A DNA stretch of 64,000 bases from Alteromonas mediterranea DE (GTDB lineage: Bacteria; Pseudomonadota; Gammaproteobacteria; Enterobacterales; Alteromonadaceae), in contig NC_011138.3 in the NCBI RefSeq assembly GCF_000020585.3, positions 3,929,338 through 3,993,337 of the forward strand, written 5' to 3'. Positions 33,893-43,292 of the stretch are shown in pieces. Position numbers and translations under genes: made by a program. Numbering within the stretch: position 1 is the first letter of the stretch; every line of letters begins with the position of its first letter. The notes beneath the pieces were generated by a model. That model did not search any database. It was not told the origin of the DNA and saw nothing but the letters and a program-made list of their open reading frames with translations.

Positions 33893-35521
33893 TTAGAGCC
33901 CTTTTCGCCAAGCCAAGTACCAACAAACAGCGCCAACAACGCCACTTATTGCAGGGAAATACCACGATAAGTCGTAAAGTGGCAATACTGCTGATATCAG
34001 AACAAAGGTCGCGCCCACCACACTAAGGTGAGTGGTCTGAGTTGTTTTCTTTTGCTCTTGAAGGAGTGCTAAATGTGCCCTTTGCTGCTGTAATGGCAGC
34101 CGTTTCATCTGCTGTAAACTGTCATAAAGCAGGTCTGGCATTTCAGGCAGTTTTTCCGACCAAAACGGCAGGTTGTCTTTTACCTTGCCCATCATGGCAG
34201 TAAAGCCTATTTGCTCTTTCATCCAGTTTTCGAGAAACGGCTTTGCGGTTTTCCATAAATCTAGCTGAGGGTAAAGCTGCCTGCCCAATCCTTCGATATA
34301 CAGTAGCGTTTTCTGCAGCAGCACTAACTGTGGTTGAACCACCATGTTGAAACGACGCGCGGTATTAAAAAGCTGCAATAGCACGTTACCAAAAGAAATT
34401 TCGGCAAGTGGCTTTTGGAAAATTGGCTCACACACCGTGCGTATAGCCATTTCAAATTCATCAATGTTGGTATCTTGAGGTACCCACCCCGAATCGGCGT
34501 GAAGTTGCGCCACTTTGCGATAATCGCGATTGAAAAACGCAATAAAGTTTTCTGCCAGGTAGCGTTTGTCCTCACGATTAAGAGTGCCCACAATACCAAA
34601 GTCGATAGCAATATACTTGGGGTTTTCAGGGTGCTCGGTTGACACAAAAATGTTGCCTGGGTGCATATCGGCGTGGAAAAAACTGTCGCGGAAAACTTGC
34701 GTAAAAAACACTTCTACGCCGCGTTCCGCCAGCTTTTTCATATTGGTATTCTGGGTAAGTAGTGCATCGATATTTGAAATGGGCAGGCCGTATATGCGTT
34801 CCATGACCAATACGTTACTTCTACAGTAGTCGCTGTATATCTTAGGTACATATAGTGCGTCAGAGCCTTCAAAATTGCGGCCTAGTTGAATACCGTTGGC
34901 TGACTCTCGAAGAAGATCTAATTCATCCACTATGGTTTTACGGTACTCCACTACCACCTCAACAGGGCGAAGGCGCTTCCCGTCAGGCAGCCATCGTTGC
35001 AGTACATTAGCCAAGCTAAAAAGTAACTCCATATCGGCCACAATGGTGTCGCGGATATCAGGTCGCAGCACCTTTACAACAACGTCTTCATTGTTGTGTT
35101 TAAGCTTTGCCGCATGCACTTGTGCAATAGAAGCAGACGCGAGCGGAGATGTTTCAAACTCGCTGAATAATTCATTTAAATCTTTGAGGCCTAACGCCTG
35201 CCTAATAATGTCTTGGGCAGCATCTGATGAGAATGGCGGTACTTTGTCTTGTAATCGGGCAAGCTCGTTAGCGATGGCGGGAGGCAAAAGGTCGCGACGA
35301 GTAGAAAGCATTTGACCAAACTTGATAAAGACGGGGCCAAGATTTTGTAGCGCAAGGGTGATACGCTCCCCTGCCGATTTACCTTTGTGTTTGTTTCTTA
35401 CCCAAAAAATGGAATGACGCATAGCACGTGCGTACCAGGGTAACCACTTTGCTGGAATTAAATCGTCTAAGCCATGTTCCAACAATACCTTGTTAATTCG
35501 GTATAACCTAACAATACGCAT
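33893..35521 (-). CDS. ubiB: Ubiquinone biosynthesis accessory kinase-like protein UbiB
   Basis: A 542-residue ABC1/ADCK/UbiB atypical kinase-like ATPase needed for ubiquinone synthesis, thought to help extract or move lipid intermediates at the membrane. The family KxGQ motif ([17 protein letters not shown], about residues 70-86), the A-rich loop ([10 protein letters not shown]) and the catalytic HADMHPGNI and AIDFGIVG motifs are all present. Two hydrophobic helices at the C-terminus (about 498-540) anchor it. It is the last gene of ubiE-ubiJ-ubiB, 24 bases after ubiJ. Confidence 0.96.
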   Translation of the reverse strand: MRIVRLYRINKVLLEHGLDDLIPAKWLPWYARAMRHSIFWVRNKHKGKSAGERITLALQNLGPVFIKFGQMLSTRRDLLPPAIANELARLQDKVPPFSSDAAQDIIRQALGLKDLNELFSEFETSPLASASIAQVHAAKLKHNNEDVVVKVLRPDIRDTIVADMELLFSLANVLQRWLPDGKRLRPVEVVVEYRKTIVDELDLLRESANGIQLGRNFEGSDALYVPKIYSDYCRSNVLVMERIYGLPISNIDALLTQNTNMKKLAERGVEVFFTQVFRDSFFHADMHPGNIFVSTEHPENPKYIAIDFGIVGTLNREDKRYLAENFIAFFNRDYRKVAQLHADSGWVPQDTNIDEFEMAIRTVCEPIFQKPLAEISFGNVLLQLFNTARRFNMVVQPQLVLLQKTLLYIEGLGRQLYPQLDLWKTAKPFLENWMKEQIGFTAMMGKVKDNLPFWSEKLPEMPDLLYDSLQQMKRLPLQQQRAHLALLQEQKKTTQTTHLSVVGATFVLISAVLPLYDLSWYFPAISGVVGAVCWYLAWRKGL

Positions 35522-35544
35522 CTATGAGCCTGTTTCTTTTAATC

Positions 35545-36180
35545 TTACTTTAACTTTTCTTCGAGTCGACGTAATCGGGCGTCTGCGCTTTCGGTCCTAT
35601 CACGCAGTGCATTAACTTCATCGCTAAAATGCATAACGGCCAGCTTGTGGGCCGCTAGCTGTTTTTCTTCTACTACAGCATTGCCCAATACACTTGCTAC
35701 TGAAGACAGTGCCGATAGCGCTTTTTCGTGCACGGCTTTGGCCGTTTTCACCGTTTGATGCGCAACCACATCATTGGTTTTTTGCGCCAGTAGTTCTTCA
35801 ACATCTATATCAAGCTGCTGAAACAGTGCACTAACCTGCTGGGCTACATTAAGCTCGCCCTCTAAAAATAGGGCTTTTTGCTGTATGAGGCGGGTTAACT
35901 GACTGGTTTCTTTAAGCTCGGGCAAGGTTTGTAGCGATGTTTTAATGCAGCAATCTTTAGGGCCAAGGGCGGCAACGGCATCGTCGAACGAGCCTTGCTC
36001 AGTTAACACATCGACACGCTCTGAAAATGACAATGTTATGCCATAGGGGAGCGGCGAAATGAACGCAGACAATCTGGCCCCGTAGAGCGACTTTAGCCTT
36101 TTCTGGCTAGTCTCATCTAACGACAACAGCTTATTAATTATCGATTCAGCAGTCGCGGCAACAAGCGCAGAGGTAGGCAT
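35545..36180 (-). CDS. ubiJ: Ubiquinone biosynthesis accessory factor UbiJ
   Basis: A 211-residue protein with an N-terminal SCP2 lipid-binding domain (about 15-115, containing GITLSFSERVDVLT) and a C-terminal coiled coil (about 170-211, ADARLRRLEEKL). UbiJ binds the hydrophobic intermediates and, with UbiK, organises the soluble Ubi complex. Position between ubiE and ubiB is diagnostic. Its ATG overlaps the ubiE stop (TAATG arrangement), so translation is coupled. Confidence 0.9.
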   Translation of the reverse strand: MPTSALVAATAESIINKLLSLDETSQKRLKSLYGARLSAFISPLPYGITLSFSERVDVLTEQGSFDDAVAALGPKDCCIKTSLQTLPELKETSQLTRLIQQKALFLEGELNVAQQVSALFQQLDIDVEELLAQKTNDVVAHQTVKTAKAVHEKALSALSSVASVLGNAVVEEKQLAAHKLAVMHFSDEVNALRDRTESADARLRRLEEKLK

Positions 36181-36965
36181 TAAAACTTATATCCTCTGTG
36201 CAGCGCTACGATTCCCCCGGTTAGGTTCTGATAATCGCACTGTTCAAAACCGGCTTGTTCAAACATGCCTTTTAGGGTTTCTTGATCTGGATGCATACGA
36301 ATACTTTCCGCAAGGTATTGGTAGCTTTCTGCATCGTTCGCCACTAGCTGCCCCATTTTAGGCAAAATGTGAAACGAATACATATCGTAAAGCTTGCTAA
36401 GCTGCTCGGTAGTAGGCTTTGAAAATTCGAGAACGAGTAGCCTTCCACCCGGCTTTAACACGCGATAAATAGAATTGAGCGCATTTTGCTTTTCTGTAAC
36501 GTTGCGAAGACCAAATGCCATGGTCACTACGTCGAAATGGTTGTCTGGAAACGGCAAGGCTTCAGCGTCAGCTTGCACATAATCGATGTTGCTTACCAAG
36601 CCGCGGTCGCGAAGTTTATCGCGCCCTACTTTAAGCATAGAAAGGTTTATATCAGCAAGCGTAACCCGACCGGTTGGGCCCACAAGGCGAGAAAATTTAG
36701 CCGTAAGGTCGCCTGTTCCACCGGCAATATCCAATACTTTATTGCCTGCTCGTACACCACTACAATCAATTGTGAAGCGTTTCCACAAGCGATGCACTCC
36801 CATAGACATAAGGTCGTTCATGACGTCGTACTTCGCTGCAACAGAGTCGAAAACGTTGGCGACCAAAGACGCTTTCTGTCCCTTATCTACCTGTTTAAAA
36901 CCAAAGTGTGTCGTTTGCTCGGTCGCAGTGTCTACTTGCGTAGCGGGAGTCTGATTGTCGCTCAT
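36180..36965 (-). CDS. ubiE: Ubiquinone/menaquinone C-methyltransferase UbiE
   Basis: A 261-residue SAM-dependent class I methyltransferase that C-methylates the benzoquinol (and demethylmenaquinol) ring. The SAM-binding loop [12 protein letters not shown] (about residues 77-88) and the two UbiE signatures ([34 protein letters not shown]) are intact. It is the first gene of the ubiE-ubiJ-ubiB operon. With ubiD at 19.5 kb, two separate ubiquinone loci lie in the window. Confidence 0.97.
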   Translation of the reverse strand: MSDNQTPATQVDTATEQTTHFGFKQVDKGQKASLVANVFDSVAAKYDVMNDLMSMGVHRLWKRFTIDCSGVRAGNKVLDIAGGTGDLTAKFSRLVGPTGRVTLADINLSMLKVGRDKLRDRGLVSNIDYVQADAEALPFPDNHFDVVTMAFGLRNVTEKQNALNSIYRVLKPGGRLLVLEFSKPTTEQLSKLYDMYSFHILPKMGQLVANDAESYQYLAESIRMHPDQETLKGMFEQAGFEQCDYQNLTGGIVALHRGYKF

Positions 36966-37079
36966 GACAGTCCTGTAATTTGAATATTTTTCTTAATGCT
37001 GAAGTGTATAGGAATGTGTAGCCAAGCAAAAGCTTTATGCCCCACTTGTGCGTTAGGCATAGAGCTTTGCGTTGGGCCT

Positions 37080-37781
37080 CTAAGCAGGCCTGTTATTCGT
37101 ACCCCAGCTATAGGCTACAATAGCACTTATTTCTTGAAGCGAACGCCCACTTTCTTTATGCCACTGCGCAAACGCGGCATTAGCGGCAGTTAACGACTTT
37201 TTAGACGTTAGGCCGCCGTCAACAATATCGTGTTTGCGCAAATAATCTTCAACATCGCGAGAGAATAAAAAGGTATCTATTCCCAATGCACGTAACATGT
37301 AAGGGCCCGTATTTCCGCCTAAGCGTGCGCCGCGCTTTTTCAAAAACGCCCAAAGCTCGGTTATGTTTTCTTTGCCAAAACTTGCAACAAACTTACCGAA
37401 GCTACCGTGCTCCATAGTCACATCTTTTATCATCATGGCGTTGTCGCGCACCGTCATGACTTTCTTGTAGTTGCGCACAATACGCTTATCTGATGCTTTT
37501 TGCTCTAGCATTTCATCGGGCATTAACAGTACTTTGTCGGTATTAAAGCCGAAAAATACGGTTTCAAAGTCTGGCCATTTTTGCTCGATCACCCGCCACA
37601 CAAAGCCCGACTTGAAGACTTGCTTGGTCATGGCGGCCAGGAAACGGTCGTCGGGTATAGCTTCAACTTCAGCTTTTGAAAGCGGCGCTTGAAGCATAGC
37701 CTCAAGCGCCCTTTCTCCGCCCTTGCGCTCACATGCACGGCGGTAAATAGATTGAAAAGACTCTGCCTTAGAACCTGCCAT
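37080..37781 (-). CDS. DNA-3-methyladenine glycosylase I-like protein
   Basis: A 233-residue protein of the Tag (HhH) family that removes alkylated adenine from DNA. Recognisable segments are FIAAMTKQVF-like LAAMTKQVFKSGFVWRVIEQ, the helix-hairpin region ITELWAFLKKRGARLGGNTGPYMLRALG and DTFLFSRDV. It lacks the N-terminal zinc-binding Cys/His arrangement of E. coli Tag, so it belongs to a diverged branch and its substrate range is uncertain. It starts six bases after prlC, with its ribosome site inside the end of prlC, so the two form an operon. Confidence 0.8.
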   Translation of the reverse strand: MAGSKAESFQSIYRRACERKGGERALEAMLQAPLSKAEVEAIPDDRFLAAMTKQVFKSGFVWRVIEQKWPDFETVFFGFNTDKVLLMPDEMLEQKASDKRIVRNYKKVMTVRDNAMMIKDVTMEHGSFGKFVASFGKENITELWAFLKKRGARLGGNTGPYMLRALGIDTFLFSRDVEDYLRKHDIVDGGLTSKKSLTAANAAFAQWHKESGRSLQEISAIVAYSWGTNNRPA

Positions 37782-37787
37782 AGCTAC

Positions 37788-39824
37788 TTAGCCCTTAATA
37801 CCACTATGACGCAACAGCGCATCTACCTTAGGCTCGCGCCCTCTAAAGGCCACAAATAAATCCATGGGTGGTTTGCTGCCGCCCATTTCTAAGATGTTTT
37901 CCAGAAAGGCTTTGCCGGTATCTCGATTGAAGATACCGTCTTCCTCGAACTTGCTATACGCATCGGCAGAAAGTACTTCTGCCCACTTATAGCTGTAATA
38001 CCCCGCAGCGTAACCACCTGCAAAAATATGACCAAAGCCATTTTGAAAACGGTTGAACGATGGTGGAATAACCACAGCGACTTCTTCACGCACTTTATCT
38101 AGCGTACCCTGTACATCAACGTCGCCGCCTTTTTCGCTATGCAGTAGAAAATCGAAAAGACTGAATTCAAGCTGACGTACCATTTGCATAGCCGATTGAT
38201 AATCTCTGGCTGCGAGCATACGGTCTAACAAGTCCGCAGGTAATGGCTCTCCTGTTTCATAGTGACCTGAAATAAAGTTAAGCGCGTCTTCTTCCCAGCA
38301 CCAGTTTTCCAAAAACTGGCTAGGCAGCTCTACGGCATCCCAAGGTACACCGTTTATACCCGATACGCCGGCAACGCGCATTTTAGTGAGCATGTGGTGA
38401 ATACCATGGCCAAATTCATGGAATAGGGTAACCACTTCATCGTGAGTAAATAAAGCAGGCTTGTCGCCTACCGGCGCATTGAAGTTACAGGTTAGGTACG
38501 CTACCGGTAATTGTAATTCACCATTCATTGTTTCACGACGCACGCGGCATTCGTCCATCCACGCGCCGCCGCGTTTTTTCGCACGGGCATAAAGATCTAA
38601 ATAGAAGCTGCCGCGTAGAGCATCTGCATCATCGGTAATGGTGAAATAGCGCACGTCTTTATGCCAAGTATCTATGCCAGGCTGTTCGATAATTTTTAAA
38701 CCATACAGACGATGAACAACCTCAAATAAGCCCGACAGCACTTTGTCTTCTGGGAAATACGGGCGTAGCATTTCATCAGAGATGGTGTACTTTTCCTGCT
38801 TAAGCTTTTCGCTGTAATAGGGTAAATCCCATGCTGCAAGCTCCGTTACGCCATGCTTGTCTCTTGCATAGGCTTTCACTTCTTCAAGCTCGCGCTCCGC
38901 TTGTAGTTTAGACTTGGCGGCCAAATCGCGCAAAAAGCCAATAACTTGATCTGTCGAGTCTGCCATTTTGGTAGCCAGCGAACGCTCTGCGTAGCTAGAG
39001 AAACCCAGTAACTCAGCCAGTTCGGTACGCAGCGTTAGGGTTTCTTTGATGATATCTGTGTTATCCCACTTACCTGCATTTGGGCCTTGTTCCGAGGCTT
39101 TAGTTGAATAAGCGCGGTACATTTCTTCGCGCAGTTCGCGGTTGTCAGCATACAGCATAACGGGCAAGTAAGAGGGGATATCAAGGGTGAATAGCCAACC
39201 CTGAAGGTCTTTTTGATGAGCAGCTTGAGCCGCAGCCTCTAGGGCAGACTCTGGCATGCCGGCTAATTCAGCTTCGTCGGTCACATGTTTTGTCCAGCCC
39301 ATAGTCGCGTCCATCACGTTATTAGAAAACGTCGATGACAGCTCGCTTAGCTTAGCTTGGATTTCCGCAAAGCGTTTCTTCTGTTCTACGGGCAATGCTA
39401 CGCCAGAAAGGGTGAAATCACGCACAGCGTTTTCTATGACTTTTTGCTGCTCTTCGCTTAGGGATTCAAATTCGTCAGATGCCTTAAGCTCAGCATAAGC
39501 ATTATACAAACCTTCATGCTGCCCTACCCACGTTCCGTACTCTGATAAAAGCGGTAGGCAGGCATCGTGCGCATCGCGCAGCTCATCGCTGCTTACCACA
39601 CTGTTCATGTGAGATACCGGCGAAAACATTTTGCTTAAACGGTCATCGACTTCTTCAAGGCGAAGCACCAGGTTCTTGTAAGAATAATCTTTTGAAGCCA
39701 CCACTTCCTCGATTTCACTCTTACATGCTGCAATAGCTTTTTCTACAGCAGGCTTAATAGTGTCTGGTTCAATCGCGGAAAAAATAGGTAGTCCATCTAC
39801 CTTTTCAATTGCAGGGGTTGTCAT
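37788..39824 (-). CDS. prlC: Oligopeptidase A (M3 family)
   Basis: A 678-residue cytoplasmic zinc metallopeptidase that degrades oligopeptides, including cleaved signal peptides. The zinc motif HEFGHGIHHML is clear and the expected downstream Glu region (ELPSQFLENW) follows. Length matches E. coli PrlC (about 680). I chose ATG 39824 (MTTPAIEKVDGLP); an in-frame start at 39884 would add 20 residues unlike the family. It is cotranscribed with the downstream glycosylase gene. Confidence 0.94.
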   Translation of the reverse strand: MTTPAIEKVDGLPIFSAIEPDTIKPAVEKAIAACKSEIEEVVASKDYSYKNLVLRLEEVDDRLSKMFSPVSHMNSVVSSDELRDAHDACLPLLSEYGTWVGQHEGLYNAYAELKASDEFESLSEEQQKVIENAVRDFTLSGVALPVEQKKRFAEIQAKLSELSSTFSNNVMDATMGWTKHVTDEAELAGMPESALEAAAQAAHQKDLQGWLFTLDIPSYLPVMLYADNRELREEMYRAYSTKASEQGPNAGKWDNTDIIKETLTLRTELAELLGFSSYAERSLATKMADSTDQVIGFLRDLAAKSKLQAERELEEVKAYARDKHGVTELAAWDLPYYSEKLKQEKYTISDEMLRPYFPEDKVLSGLFEVVHRLYGLKIIEQPGIDTWHKDVRYFTITDDADALRGSFYLDLYARAKKRGGAWMDECRVRRETMNGELQLPVAYLTCNFNAPVGDKPALFTHDEVVTLFHEFGHGIHHMLTKMRVAGVSGINGVPWDAVELPSQFLENWCWEEDALNFISGHYETGEPLPADLLDRMLAARDYQSAMQMVRQLEFSLFDFLLHSEKGGDVDVQGTLDKVREEVAVVIPPSFNRFQNGFGHIFAGGYAAGYYSYKWAEVLSADAYSKFEEDGIFNRDTGKAFLENILEMGGSKPPMDLFVAFRGREPKVDALLRHSGIKG

Positions 39825-40127
39825 AATTTTTTCACTCTTAACACATTGATAGAATAATGATGGGGCTTCACTGATTAAAAGCAAGCTATTGTTTAGCCTG
39901 CTGTTGACCTATCTTGATACTACTTCTAGTCTTACGGTTAGGATCAGGACATCGCGTTGCCCCTGTTGAGGGCATAGAGGTAACGCTCGTTATAACGAAA
40001 TGCTTTTATATGTCGCGTTTGCGAAAACCAAAGCTGTCACAAATGTCACATTTCATCCTTTTGTCTACTTTGTCTCCTCCTTATATGCAGACTATAATTC
40101 CGTTTATTATTTCAACAAGGCAAAGCC
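39825..40127. other. Divergent control region between prlC and the signalling operon
   Basis: A 303-bp gap between divergent genes. The part near 40035-40098 holds the signalling-operon promoter and its repeats. The rest should contain the prlC promoter, but I see no clear hexamers there and no coding frame. Confidence 0.4.
40035..40098 (+). promoter_or_regulatory. Promoter of the signalling operon with phased TGTC repeats
   Basis: TTGTCT (40070-40075) and a perfect TATAAT (40093-40098) are 17 bases apart, a strong sigma70 promoter ending 30 bases before the first start codon. TGTC occurs at 40035, 40044, 40062 and 40071, with a degenerate copy near 40053, i.e. a 9-base period running into the -35 box. 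These may be operator half-sites for the HTH-receiver protein encoded just downstream (inference). Confidence 0.6.
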
Positions 40128-40688
40128 ATGAAAACGTTAACCTCAGGCGAGATAGCCTCATACTGCGACGTCAATCTACGCACCGTCATTCGATGGATTG
40201 AAAGCGGCAAGCTTAAGGGTTTTAAACTTCCCGGCCGTGGTAACAATAGAGTGCTGGTTGAAGACTTTGTTGAGTTTCTTGAGCGCCATGACATGCCAAT
40301 TCCAGATGCGTTAAGAGGCGTTGCGTCACCGTCTATTCTTATCGTCGATGACGAAATGCCTGTTGCCAAGTCGATTCAGCGGGTTGCCCGGCGCGCAGGC
40401 TTCGACTCCTTCATTGCTACAGGCGGCTTCCAAGCGGGAATAATGCTTAGTCAGTACGAACCCAAGGTTATGACCTTAGATTTAAGTATGCCGGGAATGG
40501 ATGGTTACAGCGTTATCGAGTTTACGCGGGACCAAAGCAAGTACAAAGATTTAAAGATAGTCGTTATCTCTGCTTTAGATGATATTAGCCTTCAGCGCGC
40601 ACTAGAGATAGGCGCAGATGCCACTCTTCAAAAGCCTTTCTCAAATCACGACCTAACATCAACACTAGAACAGTTTATGTCTATGTAG
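40128..40688 (+). CDS. Response regulator with N-terminal MerR/excisionase-type HTH
   Basis: A 186-residue regulator with the domain order reversed from most response regulators: a MerR/excisionase-like helix-turn-helix at residues 1-60 (SGEIASYCDVNLRTVIRWIESGKLKG split over 6-31, then FKLPGRGNNRV) followed by a receiver at 68-186 with acidic pocket D74-D75, phosphoacceptor D118 (TLDLSMPGMDG) and K169. It should bind DNA and change activity on phosphorylation. It is the first gene of an operon with a binding protein, a kinase and a second receiver protein, and the repeats in the promoter are its likely target. Confidence 0.85.
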   Translation: MKTLTSGEIASYCDVNLRTVIRWIESGKLKGFKLPGRGNNRVLVEDFVEFLERHDMPIPDALRGVASPSILIVDDEMPVAKSIQRVARRAGFDSFIATGGFQAGIMLSQYEPKVMTLDLSMPGMDGYSVIEFTRDQSKYKDLKIVVISALDDISLQRALEIGADATLQKPFSNHDLTSTLEQFMSM

Positions 40689-40709
40689 TGTAACAACAAA
40701 GGAGGTTAT

Positions 40710-41534
40710 ATGGGCAGTTCAATACACCGCATTGTCATAACGCTATGTTTTGTTTTTAGTACTTTTTCAGTAAATGCCAAGCCTCTAACATTCGGTGTAG
40801 TCCCCCAACAGTCAGCAAAGAAGATGGCTGAAAATTGGCAGCCGTTAATAGATTATCTCAGTACGTATACCGGTCTTAGTATAGAGTTTAAGACTGCTAA
40901 AGACATTCCTACCTTTGAAGCCAATCTGGCCAAAGGAGCATACGATATCGCTTACATGAACCCTTATCACTTCGTTGTTTTTAACGAAACGGCGGGCTAC
41001 CGTGCGCTTGCTCATCAACGAAACAAAAAAATTCAAGGGCTCATCGTGGTAGAAAAAGACAGCCCCATACAATCTTTAAGTGAATTATCCGGTACTGAGA
41101 TAGCGTTTCCTGCACCCGCGGCGTTTGCGGCTACTATTATTACTAGTGCCTATCTTCGCAAAAATAACATCGCATTCATTCCACGCTATGTGAACTCTCA
41201 CGATTCAGTTTACCTAGCCGTTCAGCGCAAGTTCTTTAAAGCCGGCGGAGGTATTTTGCGCACGCTCAATGTAGCGCCCGACGAGGTACGAAGCGACCTT
41301 CGCGTGCTTTGGAAAAGCCAAGGTTATACGCCTCATCCCATCGCAACAAGCCCAAACATGGCGCAAGGTGACAGACAGGCTATTCTTAATGGGTTAATGG
41401 CGTTATCCAACGACACCAGCAAATCGTCAGTTCTAAAACGTATCGGGTTAAGTGGTTTTATAGCTTCCAACGACAGTGATTGGGACGACGTACGCGCGTT
41501 AGGTATTGCGTCGCTCTCTAGACCACACTTGTGA
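40710..41534 (+). CDS. PhnD-like periplasmic binding protein (phosphate/phosphonate type)
   Basis: A 274-residue exported type-2 solute-binding protein of the PhnD/PtxB group: signal peptide ending near VNAK, then LTFGVVPQQSAKKMAENWQPLIDYL, LAKGAYDIAYMNPYHFVVFN and ELSGTEIAFPAPAAFAATI. It has an excellent AAAGGAGG ribosome site. No ABC permease or ATPase gene accompanies it; instead a membrane kinase follows after 11 bases. It is therefore more likely a sensory binding protein that presents a ligand to the kinase than a transporter component (inference). The ligand could be phosphonate, phosphite or something unrelated. Confidence 0.85.
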   Translation: MGSSIHRIVITLCFVFSTFSVNAKPLTFGVVPQQSAKKMAENWQPLIDYLSTYTGLSIEFKTAKDIPTFEANLAKGAYDIAYMNPYHFVVFNETAGYRALAHQRNKKIQGLIVVEKDSPIQSLSELSGTEIAFPAPAAFAATIITSAYLRKNNIAFIPRYVNSHDSVYLAVQRKFFKAGGGILRTLNVAPDEVRSDLRVLWKSQGYTPHPIATSPNMAQGDRQAILNGLMALSNDTSKSSVLKRIGLSGFIASNDSDWDDVRALGIASLSRPHL

Positions 41535-41545
41535 GTTATTGAATT

Positions 41546-43219
41546 ATGAGGCTGTCGCTACGATTTAAAACAATTACCGGCGTTGCATCGATTGCAGCCC
41601 TGCTGCTATTGGTACTGATCATTACGGTATTTCAACTGTTAAACGATCTGGTTGACAATAATGTGCAAAAGTCTGCCGATACCAGCGTCGCTTTATTTGT
41701 TTCTACAACGAAAAACGCCTTTCTAAGTTACGACCTTGCTTCCCTTGATGCTGATGTATCCGAAATATTAACCAACCCCAATATTTCTTACGTAAAAGTT
41801 AAGGACAAGCTAGGTAACGTGTTTGTTGGCAAGGGGAATCAACAAGCGCTAAATCGCCCTTTCGTTGCGGACGATTCGGTGTCAGAAGCAGATGATGGCA
41901 TCTATGATACGCGCGCGCCCATCATGGTAAATAATTCCCTTTACGGCTATGTAGAAATTGGCTTGAACATCGCCTCTGTTACCGAATCGGTATCTCGTGT
42001 TAAAAACTGGACGCTTACGCTAGCCCTCATGGAGTTTATCCTCGTTGGCTTGTGCTCGTATATCTTGGGTTCATACCTGATGTCGCAACTTCGCCAGTTA
42101 CATCAGGGTGCGAAGCATCTTGGCGATGCAGTAAAAAACAATGACTACAGGGAAGTCTTTGTTCCTGTTCGCGGTAATGACGAATTAAGCGAACTGGCTG
42201 AGGCCTTCAATCAATTAGTAGAGCGTTTAAAAGAAGAGCATGAGCAAAGGCAGCGTGCACAGGATGAACTGAAGGAACTCAACACCCTGCTCGAAGAAAA
42301 AGTGCAGGACAGAACCGCCCTATTGCACCAAAAGAATTTTCAGCTAGAAGAAGCCAACAAAGACCTTAAAGAAACACAGGTTCAATTACTTCAAGCGGAG
42401 AAAATGGCATCGGTCGGTCAGCTAGCTGCCGGGGTAGCTCATGAAATTAATAACCCAGTTGGGTTTGTTAGTAGCAATATCTCTACATTAAGCGAGTATG
42501 TTGCCACATATCAAATGGTATTTTCTCAAATAAACGTGGTAATAGCGGCTGAAAATGAACAAGCGCGACTTAAAGCACTTACTGAACTAAAAAGCATGCT
42601 CGCCAATCAAGACATGGCTTTTATTAACGAAGATATTGCAGAGTTATTAACCGACTCCCGTGAGGGGCTACAACGAGTGGCTGAGATAGTAAAAGGTCTT
42701 AAGATTTTCTCACGGGTTGATAGCGATCATATGCAACAGCACAACATTAATGACTGCGTACGTACTACGCTGGCTATGGTTAACAATCAGCTGAAATATA
42801 TTTGTACTGTAGAAACCCACTTGGGCAGAGTACCAGATATTCCCATGAACGTTGGCAAGGTGTCTCAAGTTGTTACCAACCTGCTGATTAATGCTGGACA
42901 AGCAATTGAAGCCACTGGCAAAAATGGTAAAGTGATAATTACTACCTGTACGTTAAACGGCTTTGTTGAACTGCGTGTTGAAGACTCAGGGTGCGGCATT
43001 CCCCCTAGCCATTTAGATAAGCTCTTCAACCCGTTTTTTACAACCAAGCCCGAAGGCCAAGGCACGGGGCTAGGTCTTTCCATTTCATTTGGCATTGCTC
43101 AAGAGCACGGTGGCACATTGTCAGCAAGCAGTGTAGAAGGCGAAGGTAGCACGTTCACCCTTGCACTCCCTGTTGAGCCTGCTCCGTCAGTTCCCCTCAT
43201 GGAAAAAGAGAGTGAATAA
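41546..43219 (+). CDS. Membrane sensor histidine kinase with periplasmic domain and HAMP
   Basis: A 557-residue kinase: TM1 (about 13-33), periplasmic sensor (about 35-150, with weak similarity to dCache/sensor folds), TM2 (about 155-178), HAMP (about 180-232), coiled coil (about 235-285), then a dimerisation domain with H299 in LAAGVAHEINNPVG and an HATPase with DSGCGIPP and GTGLGLSISFGI. The H box is of the NtrB-like kind. The sensory input is probably the PhnD-like protein encoded just upstream. Phosphotransfer targets are most likely the two receiver proteins of the operon. Confidence 0.9.
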   Translation: MRLSLRFKTITGVASIAALLLLVLIITVFQLLNDLVDNNVQKSADTSVALFVSTTKNAFLSYDLASLDADVSEILTNPNISYVKVKDKLGNVFVGKGNQQALNRPFVADDSVSEADDGIYDTRAPIMVNNSLYGYVEIGLNIASVTESVSRVKNWTLTLALMEFILVGLCSYILGSYLMSQLRQLHQGAKHLGDAVKNNDYREVFVPVRGNDELSELAEAFNQLVERLKEEHEQRQRAQDELKELNTLLEEKVQDRTALLHQKNFQLEEANKDLKETQVQLLQAEKMASVGQLAAGVAHEINNPVGFVSSNISTLSEYVATYQMVFSQINVVIAAENEQARLKALTELKSMLANQDMAFINEDIAELLTDSREGLQRVAEIVKGLKIFSRVDSDHMQQHNINDCVRTTLAMVNNQLKYICTVETHLGRVPDIPMNVGKVSQVVTNLLINAGQAIEATGKNGKVIITTCTLNGFVELRVEDSGCGIPPSHLDKLFNPFFTTKPEGQGTGLGLSISFGIAQEHGGTLSASSVEGEGSTFTLALPVEPAPSVPLMEKESE

Positions 43220-43292
43220 TGAGAAAGCAAATAGTGTTAACAAGCGCCATTGCATGTAATAGTTATTGCGTCGCCTATAAGGATAATGATTT

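Noticed and set aside
36486-36983. 165-codon open frame on the plus strand
   Set aside because: It lies opposite ubiE, an intact conserved gene, and shows no protein family features.
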